Shown here: positions 1-8,396 of the stretch, in pieces | How the letters are laid out: each line of letters starts with the position of its first letter | Numbering within the stretch: position 1 is the first letter of the stretch | DNA from: Lachnospiraceae bacterium | Lineage (GTDB): Bacteria; Bacillota; Clostridia; Lachnospirales; Lachnospiraceae | NCBI GenBank assembly: GCA_021200475.1 | Contig: JAJQGP010000137.1 | Location: 1 to 46,852, forward strand | Length of the DNA: 46,852 nt | Direction of reading: 5' to 3' | The notes under the pieces: model-generated | The model's input: only the letters and a program-made list of their open reading frames with translations | What the model was told of the DNA's origin: nothing | Database searches by the model: none | Program-made: the position numbers and the translations under genes

Positions 1-69
1 TGCATTTCTGGTGGTCTCCGCCACTACGATTCCTACAGTAGATTTACGCCGTCAGCAACAAAAAATTGG

Positions 70-98
70 TTGACAAATTCGTTTGTATATGCCAAAAT
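70..98 (+). promoter_or_regulatory. Probable sigma-A promoter of the T-box operon
   Basis: A perfect -35 box TTGACA (70-75) is followed, after a 17-base spacer, by the weak -10 box CAAAAT (93-98). It lies about 65 bases before the T-box Stem I, which suits a leader promoter. The -10 match is poor, so the exact start site is uncertain. Bases 1-69 show nothing I recognise. Confidence 0.5.
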
Positions 99-160
99 AA
101 CGGTATCTCACAGCTTTATAGAAATCTTTCGGCTGTGACTATTTGAATAGGGGAAACCGA

Positions 161-537
161 CGATGTGAAAGTCAAACAGGAGATGCGCTCACAGAGAGTG
201 GGTGGTGCTGGGATACCCACAGTAAGCAGCCTGCAAATGGGTCACGGAGGGCGAGGTGAACGCCGCACGTTGAGGGATCGATATGGAGAACGTATCGAGA
301 GTTTGCGGCCAGTAGTCAAGACGTATGCCTGCGTTAAGGGTCGGAAATGTGTCAGCATTTCGCAGAGTGGTTGTCTTTGGTTTGACCTGGATGGCGGACA
401 AAGGGCCGGCGGCAGCTCGTGGCTACGGGCAAGGGCGGCAGATGAGCTTTGACCAGTGATCCGGAAGGAGCAGAGACAGCAAATAAGGTGGTACCGCAGA
501 ATAGAATCTGTCCTTATGTTTTCATAAGGACTTTTTT
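161..537 (+). promoter_or_regulatory. T-box riboswitch leader, tryptophan (UGG) specifier
   Basis: The conserved antiterminator element GGTGGTACCGC is at 487-497, just before an intrinsic terminator. Stem I can be drawn: GTGA (165-168) pairs with TCAC (242-245) and CAGG (177-180) with CCTG (230-233). These flank a specifier loop whose 3' side (234-241) carries TGG at 238-240. The distal arm AGAGAGTGGGTGGTG (193-207) closes with ACCCAC (215-220), as in many T-boxes. Uncharged tRNA-Trp should therefore stabilise the antiterminator and switch on the downstream operon. The element class is certain. The Trp specifier is a reading of the predicted loop and fits the Trp-type transporters downstream. 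Confidence 0.9.
510..537 (+). terminator. T-box-controlled intrinsic terminator
   Basis: A 9-base-pair hairpin GTCCTTATG / CATAAGGAC with a TTTT loop is followed by TTTTTT (532-537). The T-box sequence at 487-497 lies just upstream, so antiterminator and terminator compete. Bases 541-706, between this terminator and the first gene, show no gene. Confidence 0.92.
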
Positions 538-706
538 ATTGGAAAAATGCGAGGTACGGAGCAATCGGCTTTCCATAGCAGAGGGATGTGAGAAAGCCTG
601 AAAAAGAGTTCTCAATATCCGGGTTCATGCCAGCTGCGACACATTTTCCATTCCCCGTGTGTGCGGCGGGGATGGGCGGAATCTTACACATGGAAAGGGA
701 AATACT

Positions 707-1246
707 ATGGCAGAGAAAAGACAGGTTAAGACGGACAACCAGACAGGTTTGAAGAGCATTAACAACCTGATTCTGGTGGGAATCATGATGGCGGTTGGCG
801 TGGTGCTGCGCCTGTGCGCAAGCTTTCTGGTGCTTGGAAATATGCACCCGAATTTTCTGATCGCGACCTACTGCCTTTCGATTCTGATCATTAAGCCGAA
901 TATCAGAGAAGCGGCGATCATCGGATTTATCTCCGGCTGCATCAGCCAGATCGGTACCTCGATGGCCTGGCTTGGCCTGATCAGTGAGACCGTCGGCGCG
1001 GTCGCGATGTGCCTGCTGCTCGCAAATCCCATGCCGAAGGCGCCAAAGGCGCTGGTAAATACATTTATCACGACGCTGATTTCCGGGTTTGCGTTCACCG
1101 GACTGGCGGCGCTGACCTACGCGAACCCGATGCCGATGGCGCAGTTTATGAGCATGGCGCTTGTCACGGTGGTGACGGCCTGCCTGAACTGTGTGATCGT
1201 TACGGTGCTGAGTATCCCGGTAGATAAAATTATCAACAAAGAATAA
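707..1246 (+). CDS. ECF transporter S component, TrpP-like (probable tryptophan or related substrate)
   Basis: This 179-residue, very hydrophobic protein has about five or six membrane segments and is the substrate-binding subunit of an energy-coupling factor transporter. The ATG at 707 is chosen because GGAAAGGG sits 7 bases before it; an upstream in-frame ATG at 659 has no good ribosome site. The layout, with a Gly-x-Met-x-Pro-Asn segment after the first helix (near residues 46-50) and repeated Ile/Ser/Gly-rich helices, resembles the TrpP/YhaG group of tryptophan transporters. The next three genes supply both ATPases and the T subunit, so this is a dedicated ECF system. Tryptophan specificity is inferred from the T-box and this resemblance and is not proven by any residue. 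Confidence 0.8.
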   Translation: MAEKRQVKTDNQTGLKSINNLILVGIMMAVGVVLRLCASFLVLGNMHPNFLIATYCLSILIIKPNIREAAIIGFISGCISQIGTSMAWLGLISETVGAVAMCLLLANPMPKAPKALVNTFITTLISGFAFTGLAALTYANPMPMAQFMSMALVTVVTACLNCVIVTVLSIPVDKIINKE

Positions 1247-1278
1247 AAACCAGGCAGCGGAAAGGAAAGACAGATTCC

Positions 1279-2121
1279 ATGATTGCGTGTAAGGATTTCA
1301 GCTTTTGTTATAAGGGACAGGAGCACAATGCCCTGAGTAATATCAATCTTGTCATTGAAGACGGGGACTTTGTCGGGATCACAGGAAACTCCGGCGCGGG
1401 AAAGTCGACGCTGACCTACGCGTTTTCCGGGATTGTACCGCATCATTTTCCCGGAGACTTTTACGGGGAAGTAAAGGTCAATGGCATAGATACCGTGGAC
1501 GTGCAGACGGAGGAGCTTGCCCGCTTTGTGGGGGAGGTCTTCCAGGACATCGACAGCCAGATGGTGTCCTCGGAAGTGGAGGATGAGATCCTGTTCGGAT
1601 TAGAGAATTTTGGTCTGCCTCACGAGCAGATTGGCAAACGGCTGGATGAGGTGCTGGCCATGCTGCAGATTCAGGAGCTGCGGCATCGGGAGATCAGCTC
1701 TCTTTCCGGCGGACAGAAGCAGAAGGTGGCGATAGCGTCGATTCTGGCGATGCAGCCGGAGATTATTGTGCTGGATGAGCCGACCGGTGAGCTGGATCCG
1801 AAAAGCACGATCATGATTTATGAGATTCTGAAACGCCTGAACGAGGAATTCGGAAAGACCATCGTTGTCGTAGAGCAGAAAATTATGATGCTGAGCCAGT
1901 ACGCGAAGCGGATAGTGGTGCTTGATGAGGGAAAGATTGTTTTTAACGGCAAAAGCGGAGAGATTGTGGAGCAGCAGCCGCTGTTTGACGCCCTTGGAAT
2001 CAGTGTGCCGCGGGTGGTTCGCCTGGGAAATCAGCTGAAGAAGGAAGGGCTTTATGACGGAGTTGTTCCCACAGATGTCGACCACGCGGAGCGGATGGTG
2101 AAGGAGGTACTTGGATGGTGA
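1279..2121 (+). CDS. ECF transporter ATP-binding subunit (first, A)
   Basis: This 280-residue ABC ATPase energises the ECF transporter from the cytoplasmic face. Walker A is GNSGAGKST (about residues 36-44), the signature is LSGGQKQK (about 145-152) and Walker B is IIVLDEPTGELD (about 165-176). The length and the C-terminal tail after the H-loop region suit EcfA proteins. It lies 32 bases after the S gene. A non-coding gap of 144 bases separates it from the second ATPase. Confidence 0.93.
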   Translation: MIACKDFSFCYKGQEHNALSNINLVIEDGDFVGITGNSGAGKSTLTYAFSGIVPHHFPGDFYGEVKVNGIDTVDVQTEELARFVGEVFQDIDSQMVSSEVEDEILFGLENFGLPHEQIGKRLDEVLAMLQIQELRHREISSLSGGQKQKVAIASILAMQPEIIVLDEPTGELDPKSTIMIYEILKRLNEEFGKTIVVVEQKIMMLSQYAKRIVVLDEGKIVFNGKSGEIVEQQPLFDALGISVPRVVRLGNQLKKEGLYDGVVPTDVDHAERMVKEVLGW

Positions 2122-2265
2122 GGACTGATTTTGTCCCTTTTGCCGGTATGATGTGCGGGATGATTGGAAATTCCGATAAGAGAACTCCCAGATGCTGCGT
2201 GCCGGATTTGCATCGTCCATCTGCGCCAGGCAGAGCGGGAGAGGAACGGACAAGGAGGTGCCCGG

Positions 2266-3150
2266 ATGCTGAAGTTTGACCATGTATCGTATGCTTATCC
2301 GGGTGCAGCGCACACCGTAAACGACCTGTCCTTTGTGGTTCATCCAGGTGAGATTGTAGCGCTGATCGGCTCCAACGGCGCCGGGAAATCCACAGTGAGC
2401 CGCCTGGCGAATGGATTGCTGCGGCCGGATTCCGGACACGTCTATGTGGACGGCGAGGATACCGGGAAGGTGCGCACCAGTGCGATCGCGAAAAAAGTGG
2501 GATTTCTGTTTCAGAATCCGGATCGTCAGATCTGCCAGAATACGGTGCGCGAGGAGGTTGCCTTTGGCCCTCAGGTACAGGGGATGCCGGAGGAAGAGAT
2601 CCGGCAGTGGACAGAGGAAATGCTGGAGACCTTTGAACTGAATGGAGACTGGTTCCCATTTACCCGCTCAAGGGGAGAACGGCAGCGGATTGCACTGGCG
2701 AGTGTTCTCGCCTGTAAGCCGAAGCTGGTCATCTTAGATGAGCCGACGACCGGACTGGACTACCGGGAATGTATCCGGATCATGGATTATATCATGGGAC
2801 TGAACCGGGAGACAGGCCTGACGGTGCTGATGGTGAGCCACGATATGGAGCTGGTGCAGGAGTACGCGAAGCGAGTGATGGTGCTGACGGACGGGCGGCT
2901 CGTGGGAGAGGGTCCGACCGGGCAGATTATGAAGGATATGTCGATTCTGGAGCAGGCGCACGTCCTGCCGGCGCAGATTCCAATGCTGGCGCTGCGGTTC
3001 GGAGAACGGTTTTCGGATGTGTATACGGTGGAAGAAATGGCGGAGGCGATTCGAAGGGAAAAGCGAATCTCTTCCGGAGCGCCCATTGAGAAGCGTGCGG
3101 GAACCAGAGACAGGAAGGCTTCAAAAGGAAAAGGGGGCGCACAGGCATGA
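2266..3150 (+). CDS. ECF transporter ATP-binding subunit (second, A')
   Basis: This 294-residue ABC ATPase should pair with the preceding one. The ATG at 2266 is preceded by AAGGAGG with a 7-base gap, so the upstream extension to 2164 is rejected. Walker A is GSNGAGKST (about residues 34-42), the Q-loop follows in FLFQNPDRQ, and Walker B is LVILDEPTTGLD (about 156-167). The signature is unusual, reading RSRGERQR where LSGGE/LSKGE is expected, so one of the two composite ATP sites may be degenerate. It has a long basic C-terminal tail and overlaps the T gene by four bases (ATGA). Confidence 0.92.
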   Translation: MLKFDHVSYAYPGAAHTVNDLSFVVHPGEIVALIGSNGAGKSTVSRLANGLLRPDSGHVYVDGEDTGKVRTSAIAKKVGFLFQNPDRQICQNTVREEVAFGPQVQGMPEEEIRQWTEEMLETFELNGDWFPFTRSRGERQRIALASVLACKPKLVILDEPTTGLDYRECIRIMDYIMGLNRETGLTVLMVSHDMELVQEYAKRVMVLTDGRLVGEGPTGQIMKDMSILEQAHVLPAQIPMLALRFGERFSDVYTVEEMAEAIRREKRISSGAPIEKRAGTRDRKASKGKGGAQA

Positions 3151-3914
3151 ACTTACTGGATTATGTACCAGGAGACTCCTTTTTACATCGGCTGAACCCG
3201 GTCATGAAGCTGCTCGCGGCGTTTCTTTATGGAATTGCCTGTATCCTCTGCGGCAGCGTGCTGATGGAGCTGTTTTATATCGTGCTGATGATTTTGATAT
3301 CCTCCTTCGCGGGACTGCAGAAACGGGCGCTGCGCCTGACCAGAAACCTGCTGGTGCTGGGACTGATTATGTTCCTTTTGCAGCTGCTGTTTGTGCGGAC
3401 CGGCGATCCGCTGCTGGTGATTGGCGGGTTCTGTGTGTTTACGGTCGGCGGCCTCAAAAGCGCCCTGCTTCTCAGCCTGCGGATTGTGGCGACAATGCTT
3501 CCGCTGATGCTGCTGTTTGCGATAACACGGATGAACGACCTGTGCGGCGCACTGGTAAAACGGCTGCATGTGCCCTACCGCTACGCATTTATCGTTACGA
3601 CCGCATTCCGGTTCGTGCCGCTGTTTACGACGGAATTTCACGACATCGAGGATGCGCAGAAGTCACGCGGGGTAGAGTATGACACAGGAAATATTTTCCA
3701 CCGAATCCGTCTGATCGTGCCGCTGTTTGTGCCGCTTCTGATTTCCAGTATGAAAAAGGTGGATGCCGGAGCGATGAGCGCGCAGCTGAGAGGATTTAAT
3801 CTGCGGACTGTGGACAGCGGATACCATGAGTACCCGTTCCGCAAAGAGGACGCGGTGTGTCTGGTGTTTTTAGCGGCGGTGCTCGCGGCGGCCGTGGTGA
3901 GTATGGTGTTTTGA
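3147..3914 (+). CDS. ECF transporter T component (EcfT)
   Basis: This 255-residue membrane protein links the S component to the ATPase pair. Several hydrophobic helices are visible (about residues 22-50, 65-85, 90-110, 115-135 and 235-255). The long coupling-helix region contains the two Ala/Ser-Arg-Gly-type signatures SRGVE (about 173-177) and LRGF (about 215-218) that contact the ATPases in the EcfT family. The start overlaps the previous stop by four bases, which points to translational coupling. With it the operon encodes a complete four-part ECF importer. Confidence 0.92.
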   Translation: MNLLDYVPGDSFLHRLNPVMKLLAAFLYGIACILCGSVLMELFYIVLMILISSFAGLQKRALRLTRNLLVLGLIMFLLQLLFVRTGDPLLVIGGFCVFTVGGLKSALLLSLRIVATMLPLMLLFAITRMNDLCGALVKRLHVPYRYAFIVTTAFRFVPLFTTEFHDIEDAQKSRGVEYDTGNIFHRIRLIVPLFVPLLISSMKKVDAGAMSAQLRGFNLRTVDSGYHEYPFRKEDAVCLVFLAAVLAAAVVSMVF

Positions 3915-3962
3915 TGCGCACGGCCGCGCAGAATGTTCTGTTCGATTGTGGAGGGAATGCAT

Positions 3963-5234
3963 ATGGACGAAAAAATATCACTTGACTACGGCGAAGAGAA
4001 GGTAGAATTTACGGTCGCCGGAGCGGCTTCGGTAAAAACGATCCTGCCGAACCCGATGGAGGAGATTACAGACCTGAAAGCGGCCTTCCTGCACTCGATT
4101 GAGGACGGCGTAATCGGCGGCGCACCGCTGCGGGAGGTTATAAAAAAGGACGACGAGGTGACGATTGTGGTCAGCGACGTCACGCGCAGCTGGATGCACC
4201 AGGATCAGGTGATTCCGTTGCTGGTCGATTACCTCCATGACACAGTTGGCGTGGCGTACGCCCAGATGGTGATTCTGATTGCGGTTGGAACGCACCGCCC
4301 TTCCACAGAGCAGGAGCTGGTGAAAATCTGCTCACAGGAGGTCGTGGACCGGGTGCGGGTGCTCGATCACGACTGTGACGCACCGGATCTGGTTTATGTG
4401 GGGACAACCTCCCGTGGAACCAATGTGCGTGTAAACCCGCTTGTAGTGGGGCGGAAGGTGATCGTCCTGGGCGGAACCGTGCATCACATGATGGCCGGCT
4501 TTGGCGGCGGGCGGAAGAATCTGCTTCCGGGCGTTTCCGGGCGCGATTCGATCCGGCAGAATCACCGGCGCGCGCTGGATCCGGAAAAGGCGATGACCGA
4601 TGTCCGTGTGGGCTGCTGTAAGCTGAAGGATAACCCGATTCACGAGGATATGATGGAGGCTGCGCATCTGGTGCACACAGACTTTGGGATTAATCTTGTC
4701 GTCGCGGCGAGCGGTGCCCACAGCGGAATCTTTTCCGGCGATATGGACGCGGCCTGGGAGGCAAGCTGCGATTTTCAGAAAAAATGTTATGAGGTCGAGG
4801 TAAAAGAGCCGGCGGATATCGTTCTCTGCTCCAGCGGCGGTGCCCCGAAGGATATGAATCTGTATCAGGGCTGCAAAGGGATGCTGAACGCCATGCGTGC
4901 GCTCAAGCCAGGCGGAATCATGCTCTGGACCTGCAAGTGCCCGGAGGGCGGCGGCGCTCCTGATTATTTCAGCTGGCTGAAGCCATTGCAGGAGGGCCAT
5001 CTGGATTCTTCGCTGCGGGCAGACTTTACGATCGGCGGCTATATCTTCTATCTGACAGTAGAGCAGCTGAAAAAAGCCAGCCATGTCTACACACTGACGG
5101 AGCTGGAACCGGAAATGGTCCGCCCCATGGGAATCGAGGCAGGGACGGATCTGGAGGAATTAGTAAGCAAGATCGACTTCACCGGGAAAACGGTGTACGT
5201 GCTTCCGTATGCGGGCAGCGTGGTACCGGTGTAG
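3963..5234 (+). CDS. LarA-family nickel-dependent 2-hydroxyacid racemase homologue (DUF2088)
   Basis: This 423-residue protein belongs to the lactate racemase LarA family, which uses a nickel pincer cofactor to racemise or epimerise 2-hydroxyacids. Family catalytic positions can be matched: D72 and R75 in SDVTR, H111 in GTHRPS, H174 in the GTVHH motif, K185 in GFGGGRKNLLPG (the cofactor-anchoring Lys) and H201. The ATG at 3963 is chosen because GGAGGG lies 7 bases upstream. It sits 48 bases after ecfT and 39 before the binding-protein gene, so it is inside the Trp T-box operon. No larB, larC or larE cofactor genes are in the window. LarA homologues act on several hydroxyacids, so lactate is not assured. 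Indole-3-lactate is a context-based guess. Confidence 0.88.
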   Translation: MDEKISLDYGEEKVEFTVAGAASVKTILPNPMEEITDLKAAFLHSIEDGVIGGAPLREVIKKDDEVTIVVSDVTRSWMHQDQVIPLLVDYLHDTVGVAYAQMVILIAVGTHRPSTEQELVKICSQEVVDRVRVLDHDCDAPDLVYVGTTSRGTNVRVNPLVVGRKVIVLGGTVHHMMAGFGGGRKNLLPGVSGRDSIRQNHRRALDPEKAMTDVRVGCCKLKDNPIHEDMMEAAHLVHTDFGINLVVAASGAHSGIFSGDMDAAWEASCDFQKKCYEVEVKEPADIVLCSSGGAPKDMNLYQGCKGMLNAMRALKPGGIMLWTCKCPEGGGAPDYFSWLKPLQEGHLDSSLRADFTIGGYIFYLTVEQLKKASHVYTLTELEPEMVRPMGIEAGTDLEELVSKIDFTGKTVYVLPYAGSVVPV

Positions 5235-5273
5235 AGATACAATATATATTTCACAATGAAAGGAGCTTTTAAA

Positions 5274-6287
5274 ATGAAAAAGAAATTAGCAGTATGCGCA
5301 CTTGCAGCAACAATGGCAGCTATGACCGTGTCCGGCACAGCGATGGCGGAGGAGTATAAGGTAGGAATCCTGAAGCTCATGGATCACGCGTCCCTGGATC
5401 AGATTGAAGACGCAATCCTTGCAGAGCTGGACGCACTTTCCGAGGAAGGCGAAGACACCTATGTCTATGAGGGCTATGTTTACAGCGGCAACGCGGACTC
5501 TTCCACGATGATGCAGCAGGCGTCTCAGCTGGTGAATGACGACGATGTAGATATCGTTATCCCGATCGCCACGATGCCGGTGAGCATTTTGCAGGAGGAG
5601 ATCGAGGATTCCGGCAAGGATATCCCGATTGTGTTTGCAGCGGTGTCCGATCCGGTAGGCTCTGAGCTGGTTGACTCGATGGAGGAGCCGGGAGGAACGA
5701 TTACGGGAACCAGTGATGCCCTGAATACCGAGGCGATTCTTGACCTGATGTTTATCGCAAATCCGGATCTTTCCAGGGTAGGCCTTCTGTACAGCCTGTC
5801 TGAGGATTCCTCAGAGCAGCCGATCGCAGACGCAAAGGCATATCTGGAGGAGAAGGGCATTGAGTATTATGAAGCGACCGGAACCAGTACCGCGGAAATT
5901 CAGCAGGCAGTTGAGTCTCTGATCGCGGATGGCGTAGAGGCGATCTTTACCCCGACTGACAATACGGTAATGTCCGCGGAGCTTTCCATCTATGAAACAC
6001 TGATCGAGGCGGGCATCCCGCATTACACTGGCGCAGATTCCTTCGCGGTAAACGGCGCGTTTGTTGGCTATGGCGTAGACTATGAGCTGCTTGGAAAAGA
6101 GACCGCTGACCTGGCTGTTTCCATCCTGCAGGGTGCTGACCCGGCAGAAACCGCGGTTGTTACGTTCGACAATGGTATTGTTACCGTCAACACGGAGACA
6201 GCGGAAGCGCTCGGCATTGACTACAGCGGATTCGAAGAGGTGGCGACACAGATCGTAGAGGTTGTGACGGCAGAGAGCATGGAGTGA
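5274..6287 (+). CDS. trpX: ABC transporter substrate-binding protein, TrpX-like (PF04392 type)
   Basis: This 337-residue secreted protein is the ligand-binding part of the ABC importer completed by the next two genes. The signal peptide is clear: basic MKKK, a hydrophobic core and AMA cleavage near residue 25. No lipobox is visible. The mature part has the VGILKLMDHASLDQIEDAI opening and the IPIVFAAVSDPVGSELV segment typical of the ABC_sub_bind family, which includes TrpX of the predicted tryptophan importer TrpXYZ. The ATG at 5274 follows AAGGAG at 8 bases. The symbol is assigned from family plus the Trp T-box; related proteins may bind other ligands. Confidence 0.8.
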   Translation: MKKKLAVCALAATMAAMTVSGTAMAEEYKVGILKLMDHASLDQIEDAILAELDALSEEGEDTYVYEGYVYSGNADSSTMMQQASQLVNDDDVDIVIPIATMPVSILQEEIEDSGKDIPIVFAAVSDPVGSELVDSMEEPGGTITGTSDALNTEAILDLMFIANPDLSRVGLLYSLSEDSSEQPIADAKAYLEEKGIEYYEATGTSTAEIQQAVESLIADGVEAIFTPTDNTVMSAELSIYETLIEAGIPHYTGADSFAVNGAFVGYGVDYELLGKETADLAVSILQGADPAETAVVTFDNGIVTVNTETAEALGIDYSGFEEVATQIVEVVTAESME

Positions 6288-6611
6288 TGCCTGTAGTCAG
6301 ATCTGTAAATGATGTACACAGACGCGTGAGGAATGGCTGCCAGAGCAGCCGCGCGTCCGGCACAAAGGAAAACGCCTTACGTTGGTTACGATAGAAAGAT
6401 AGAAAAGCTCGCCTGGGGCAGACTTGGATTCTCCAGGCGGGCTGCTGTCTTATTATCACTGTCAGTTTCTGGAACATATGCAGCGATTCAGAACAGGCCT
6501 TCCCGCTTGCTGCGAAGACCGTATGAAAATCTATAGCGAACATATTTTGTCCTTCGTGGACAAGGGTGTAAAAGGCCTTCGGACCTGTTAGAGAAAGGAA
6601 TCGGAATTTTC
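6288..6611 (+). other. Intra-operon gap with two hairpins, no gene seen
   Basis: This 324-base gap separates trpX from trpY and shows no credible gene. It contains a 10-base-pair hairpin (6407-6416 with 6433-6442, one G-T pair) preceded by AAAA. On the minus strand that hairpin would resemble a terminator. A second hairpin, TTGTCC / GGACAA with a TTCGT loop, is at 6547-6563. GAGAAAGGAA just before 6612 is the ribosome site of the permease gene. These hairpins may act as processing or stability elements that adjust binding-protein levels. Confidence 0.5.
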
Positions 6612-7532
6612 ATGAGTTCAATTATTACACTTTCGGTAGTGACGAATGCCCTGGAGCTGGGAATCATCTATGGGCTGATCGCGCTGGCTCTGTTTTTGAG
6701 CTACTCCATTTTAAATATTGCAGACCTCTCCACAGACGGCTGTTTTACGCTGGGCTGTGCCGTCGGTGCACAGGTGGCCATCATGGGACATCCGATTCTG
6801 GCGCTGTTTGCGGCGATGGCGGCAGGGGTCTGCTCCGGTTTTATTATGGCGTCCCTGCAGACCAGGCTGGGCGTGGAACCCATCCTTTCCGGAATTATCG
6901 TAAATACAGGACTCTACACGATCAACCTGGGTGTGATGGGGTTTTCCTCAAATCTTTCGATTTTCAAAAAAGATACGATCTATAGTCTGTGCAAGGATTT
7001 CTTCGGAGCGACCTGGTATAAGCTGATTGTGTCGGCAATCATTGTACTGGTTATTTGTCTGATTCTGGCCTGGTTCCTGGGAACGCGGCTTGGTCTTTCT
7101 ATCCGCGCGACCGGCGACAACGAAGACATGGTGCGCGCTTCCAGTATCAACCCTGGTTTTACTGTAACAGTAGGCCTGTGCATCTCCGGCTCCCTGACAG
7201 CGCTTTCCGGCTGTCTGATCGGCCAGTATCAGAAATCCTGTGACATCAACATGGGCACCGGCATGGTGACCATCGCCCTCGCGAGCCTGATCATCGGCGA
7301 AACCCTGCTGGGGAAGCGTTCCATCCCACGGCGCATTGTCGGCGTCATCGTCGGCAGCTGTGTTTACCGTTTTGTGATCGCGATTGCCCTGCGGCTCCAC
7401 GTACCGGCGGAAGCGATGAAGCTGGTATCCGCGATTATCGTGGCCATCGCCATTGCCGCGCCGTATCTGAAGGAGCGGGTTGCGCTCCAGAAGCGGAAAA
7501 TCGCGAATTCGGCGCCGGAGAAAGGAAGGTGA
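6612..7532 (+). CDS. trpY: ABC transporter permease, TrpY-like (BPD_transp_2 family)
   Basis: This 306-residue permease has about eight or nine hydrophobic segments. It belongs to the branched-chain amino acid/sugar-type permease fold (LivH/BPD_transp_2), the class used with PF04392 binding proteins. The segment LGTRLGLSIRATGDNEDMVRASSIN (about residues 156-180) is the cytoplasmic coupling region of this family. It lies between the binding-protein and ATPase genes, 6 bases ahead of the latter. The TrpY name is inferred from family and T-box context. Confidence 0.83.
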   Translation: MSSIITLSVVTNALELGIIYGLIALALFLSYSILNIADLSTDGCFTLGCAVGAQVAIMGHPILALFAAMAAGVCSGFIMASLQTRLGVEPILSGIIVNTGLYTINLGVMGFSSNLSIFKKDTIYSLCKDFFGATWYKLIVSAIIVLVICLILAWFLGTRLGLSIRATGDNEDMVRASSINPGFTVTVGLCISGSLTALSGCLIGQYQKSCDINMGTGMVTIALASLIIGETLLGKRSIPRRIVGVIVGSCVYRFVIAIALRLHVPAEAMKLVSAIIVAIAIAAPYLKERVALQKRKIANSAPEKGR

Positions 7533-7538
7533 GCGGTC

Positions 7539-8345
7539 ATGCTGAAAATAACAAACGTGAAAAAAGTCTTCAATCCTGGTACAGTCAATGAAAAAACTGC
7601 TCTGGCCGGCGTGACACTGACCGTCAACGACGGCGACTTCGCGACCATCATCGGCAGCAACGGCGCCGGGAAATCGACCCTTTTCAACTGCATCGGCGGA
7701 AGTTTTTTCCCGGACGAGGGACATGTTTATCTGGACGACCGCGACATTACCTATGTGCCGGAATACAAGCGCGCGGTCGACATCGGCCGTTTGTTCCAGG
7801 ATCCGATGAAAGGCACCGCCCCGCATATGACCATCGAGGAGAATCTGGCGCTTGCTTACCTGCGGGTGGCAAAGAAAAAAGCTGTTTTTTCCAGAATCAC
7901 TACAGCTGAGCGGAAAATGTTCCGAGAGCGGCTCGCCCTTCTCGATATGGGGCTTGAAGACCGCATGAAACAGCCCGTTGGTCTTCTCTCCGGCGGACAG
8001 CGGCAGGCGCTTACGCTGCTGATGGCTACCCTCGTGCCGCCCAAAATCCTGCTGCTCGACGAGCACACCGCGGCGCTCGACCCGGCAACAGCAGATAAGG
8101 TAATCGCACTGACAAAGCGTGTTGTGGAGGAAAATCATCTGGCCTGTCTGATGATCACGCACAATATGCACTCCGCCCTCGATATGGGCAACCGGACGCT
8201 GATGATGGATGACGGTCGTATCGTACTCGACATCAGCGGCGAGGAGCGCGCCGGACTGACCGTAGACGGGCTGCTGGAGAAGTTCCGCACCGGGGCAGGC
8301 AAGGAGCTTGATAACGACCGGATCTTATTTTCAAAAGTGGAATGA
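7539..8345 (+). CDS. trpZ: ABC transporter ATP-binding protein, TrpZ-like
   Basis: This 268-residue ATPase powers the TrpXY-type importer. Walker A is GSNGAGKST (about residues 38-46), the signature is LSGGQRQA (about 149-156), Walker B is ILLLDEHTAALD (about 169-180) and the H-loop His follows in MITHNMH. DEHT in place of the usual DEPT is typical of this subfamily. It begins 6 bases after the permease stop, with GGAAGG as ribosome site, and a strong terminator follows. Confidence 0.88.
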   Translation: MLKITNVKKVFNPGTVNEKTALAGVTLTVNDGDFATIIGSNGAGKSTLFNCIGGSFFPDEGHVYLDDRDITYVPEYKRAVDIGRLFQDPMKGTAPHMTIEENLALAYLRVAKKKAVFSRITTAERKMFRERLALLDMGLEDRMKQPVGLLSGGQRQALTLLMATLVPPKILLLDEHTAALDPATADKVIALTKRVVEENHLACLMITHNMHSALDMGNRTLMMDDGRIVLDISGEERAGLTVDGLLEKFRTGAGKELDNDRILFSKVE

Positions 8346-8356
8346 GAAGCAGAAAA

Positions 8357-8388
8357 GGGCCGCCGAAAAGGCGGCTCAATTTTTTTGT
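8357..8388 (+). terminator. Intrinsic terminator ending the T-box operon
   Basis: GCCGCC (8359-8364) pairs with GGCGGC (8370-8375) around a GAAAA loop and is followed by TCAATTTTTTTT. It starts 11 bases after the trpZ stop and closes the operon. Confidence 0.88.
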
Positions 8389-8396
8389 GATTTGAG

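Noticed and set aside
165-452. 95-codon open frame
   Set aside because: It lies wholly inside the T-box Stem I to III region, has no ribosome site and an implausible composition.
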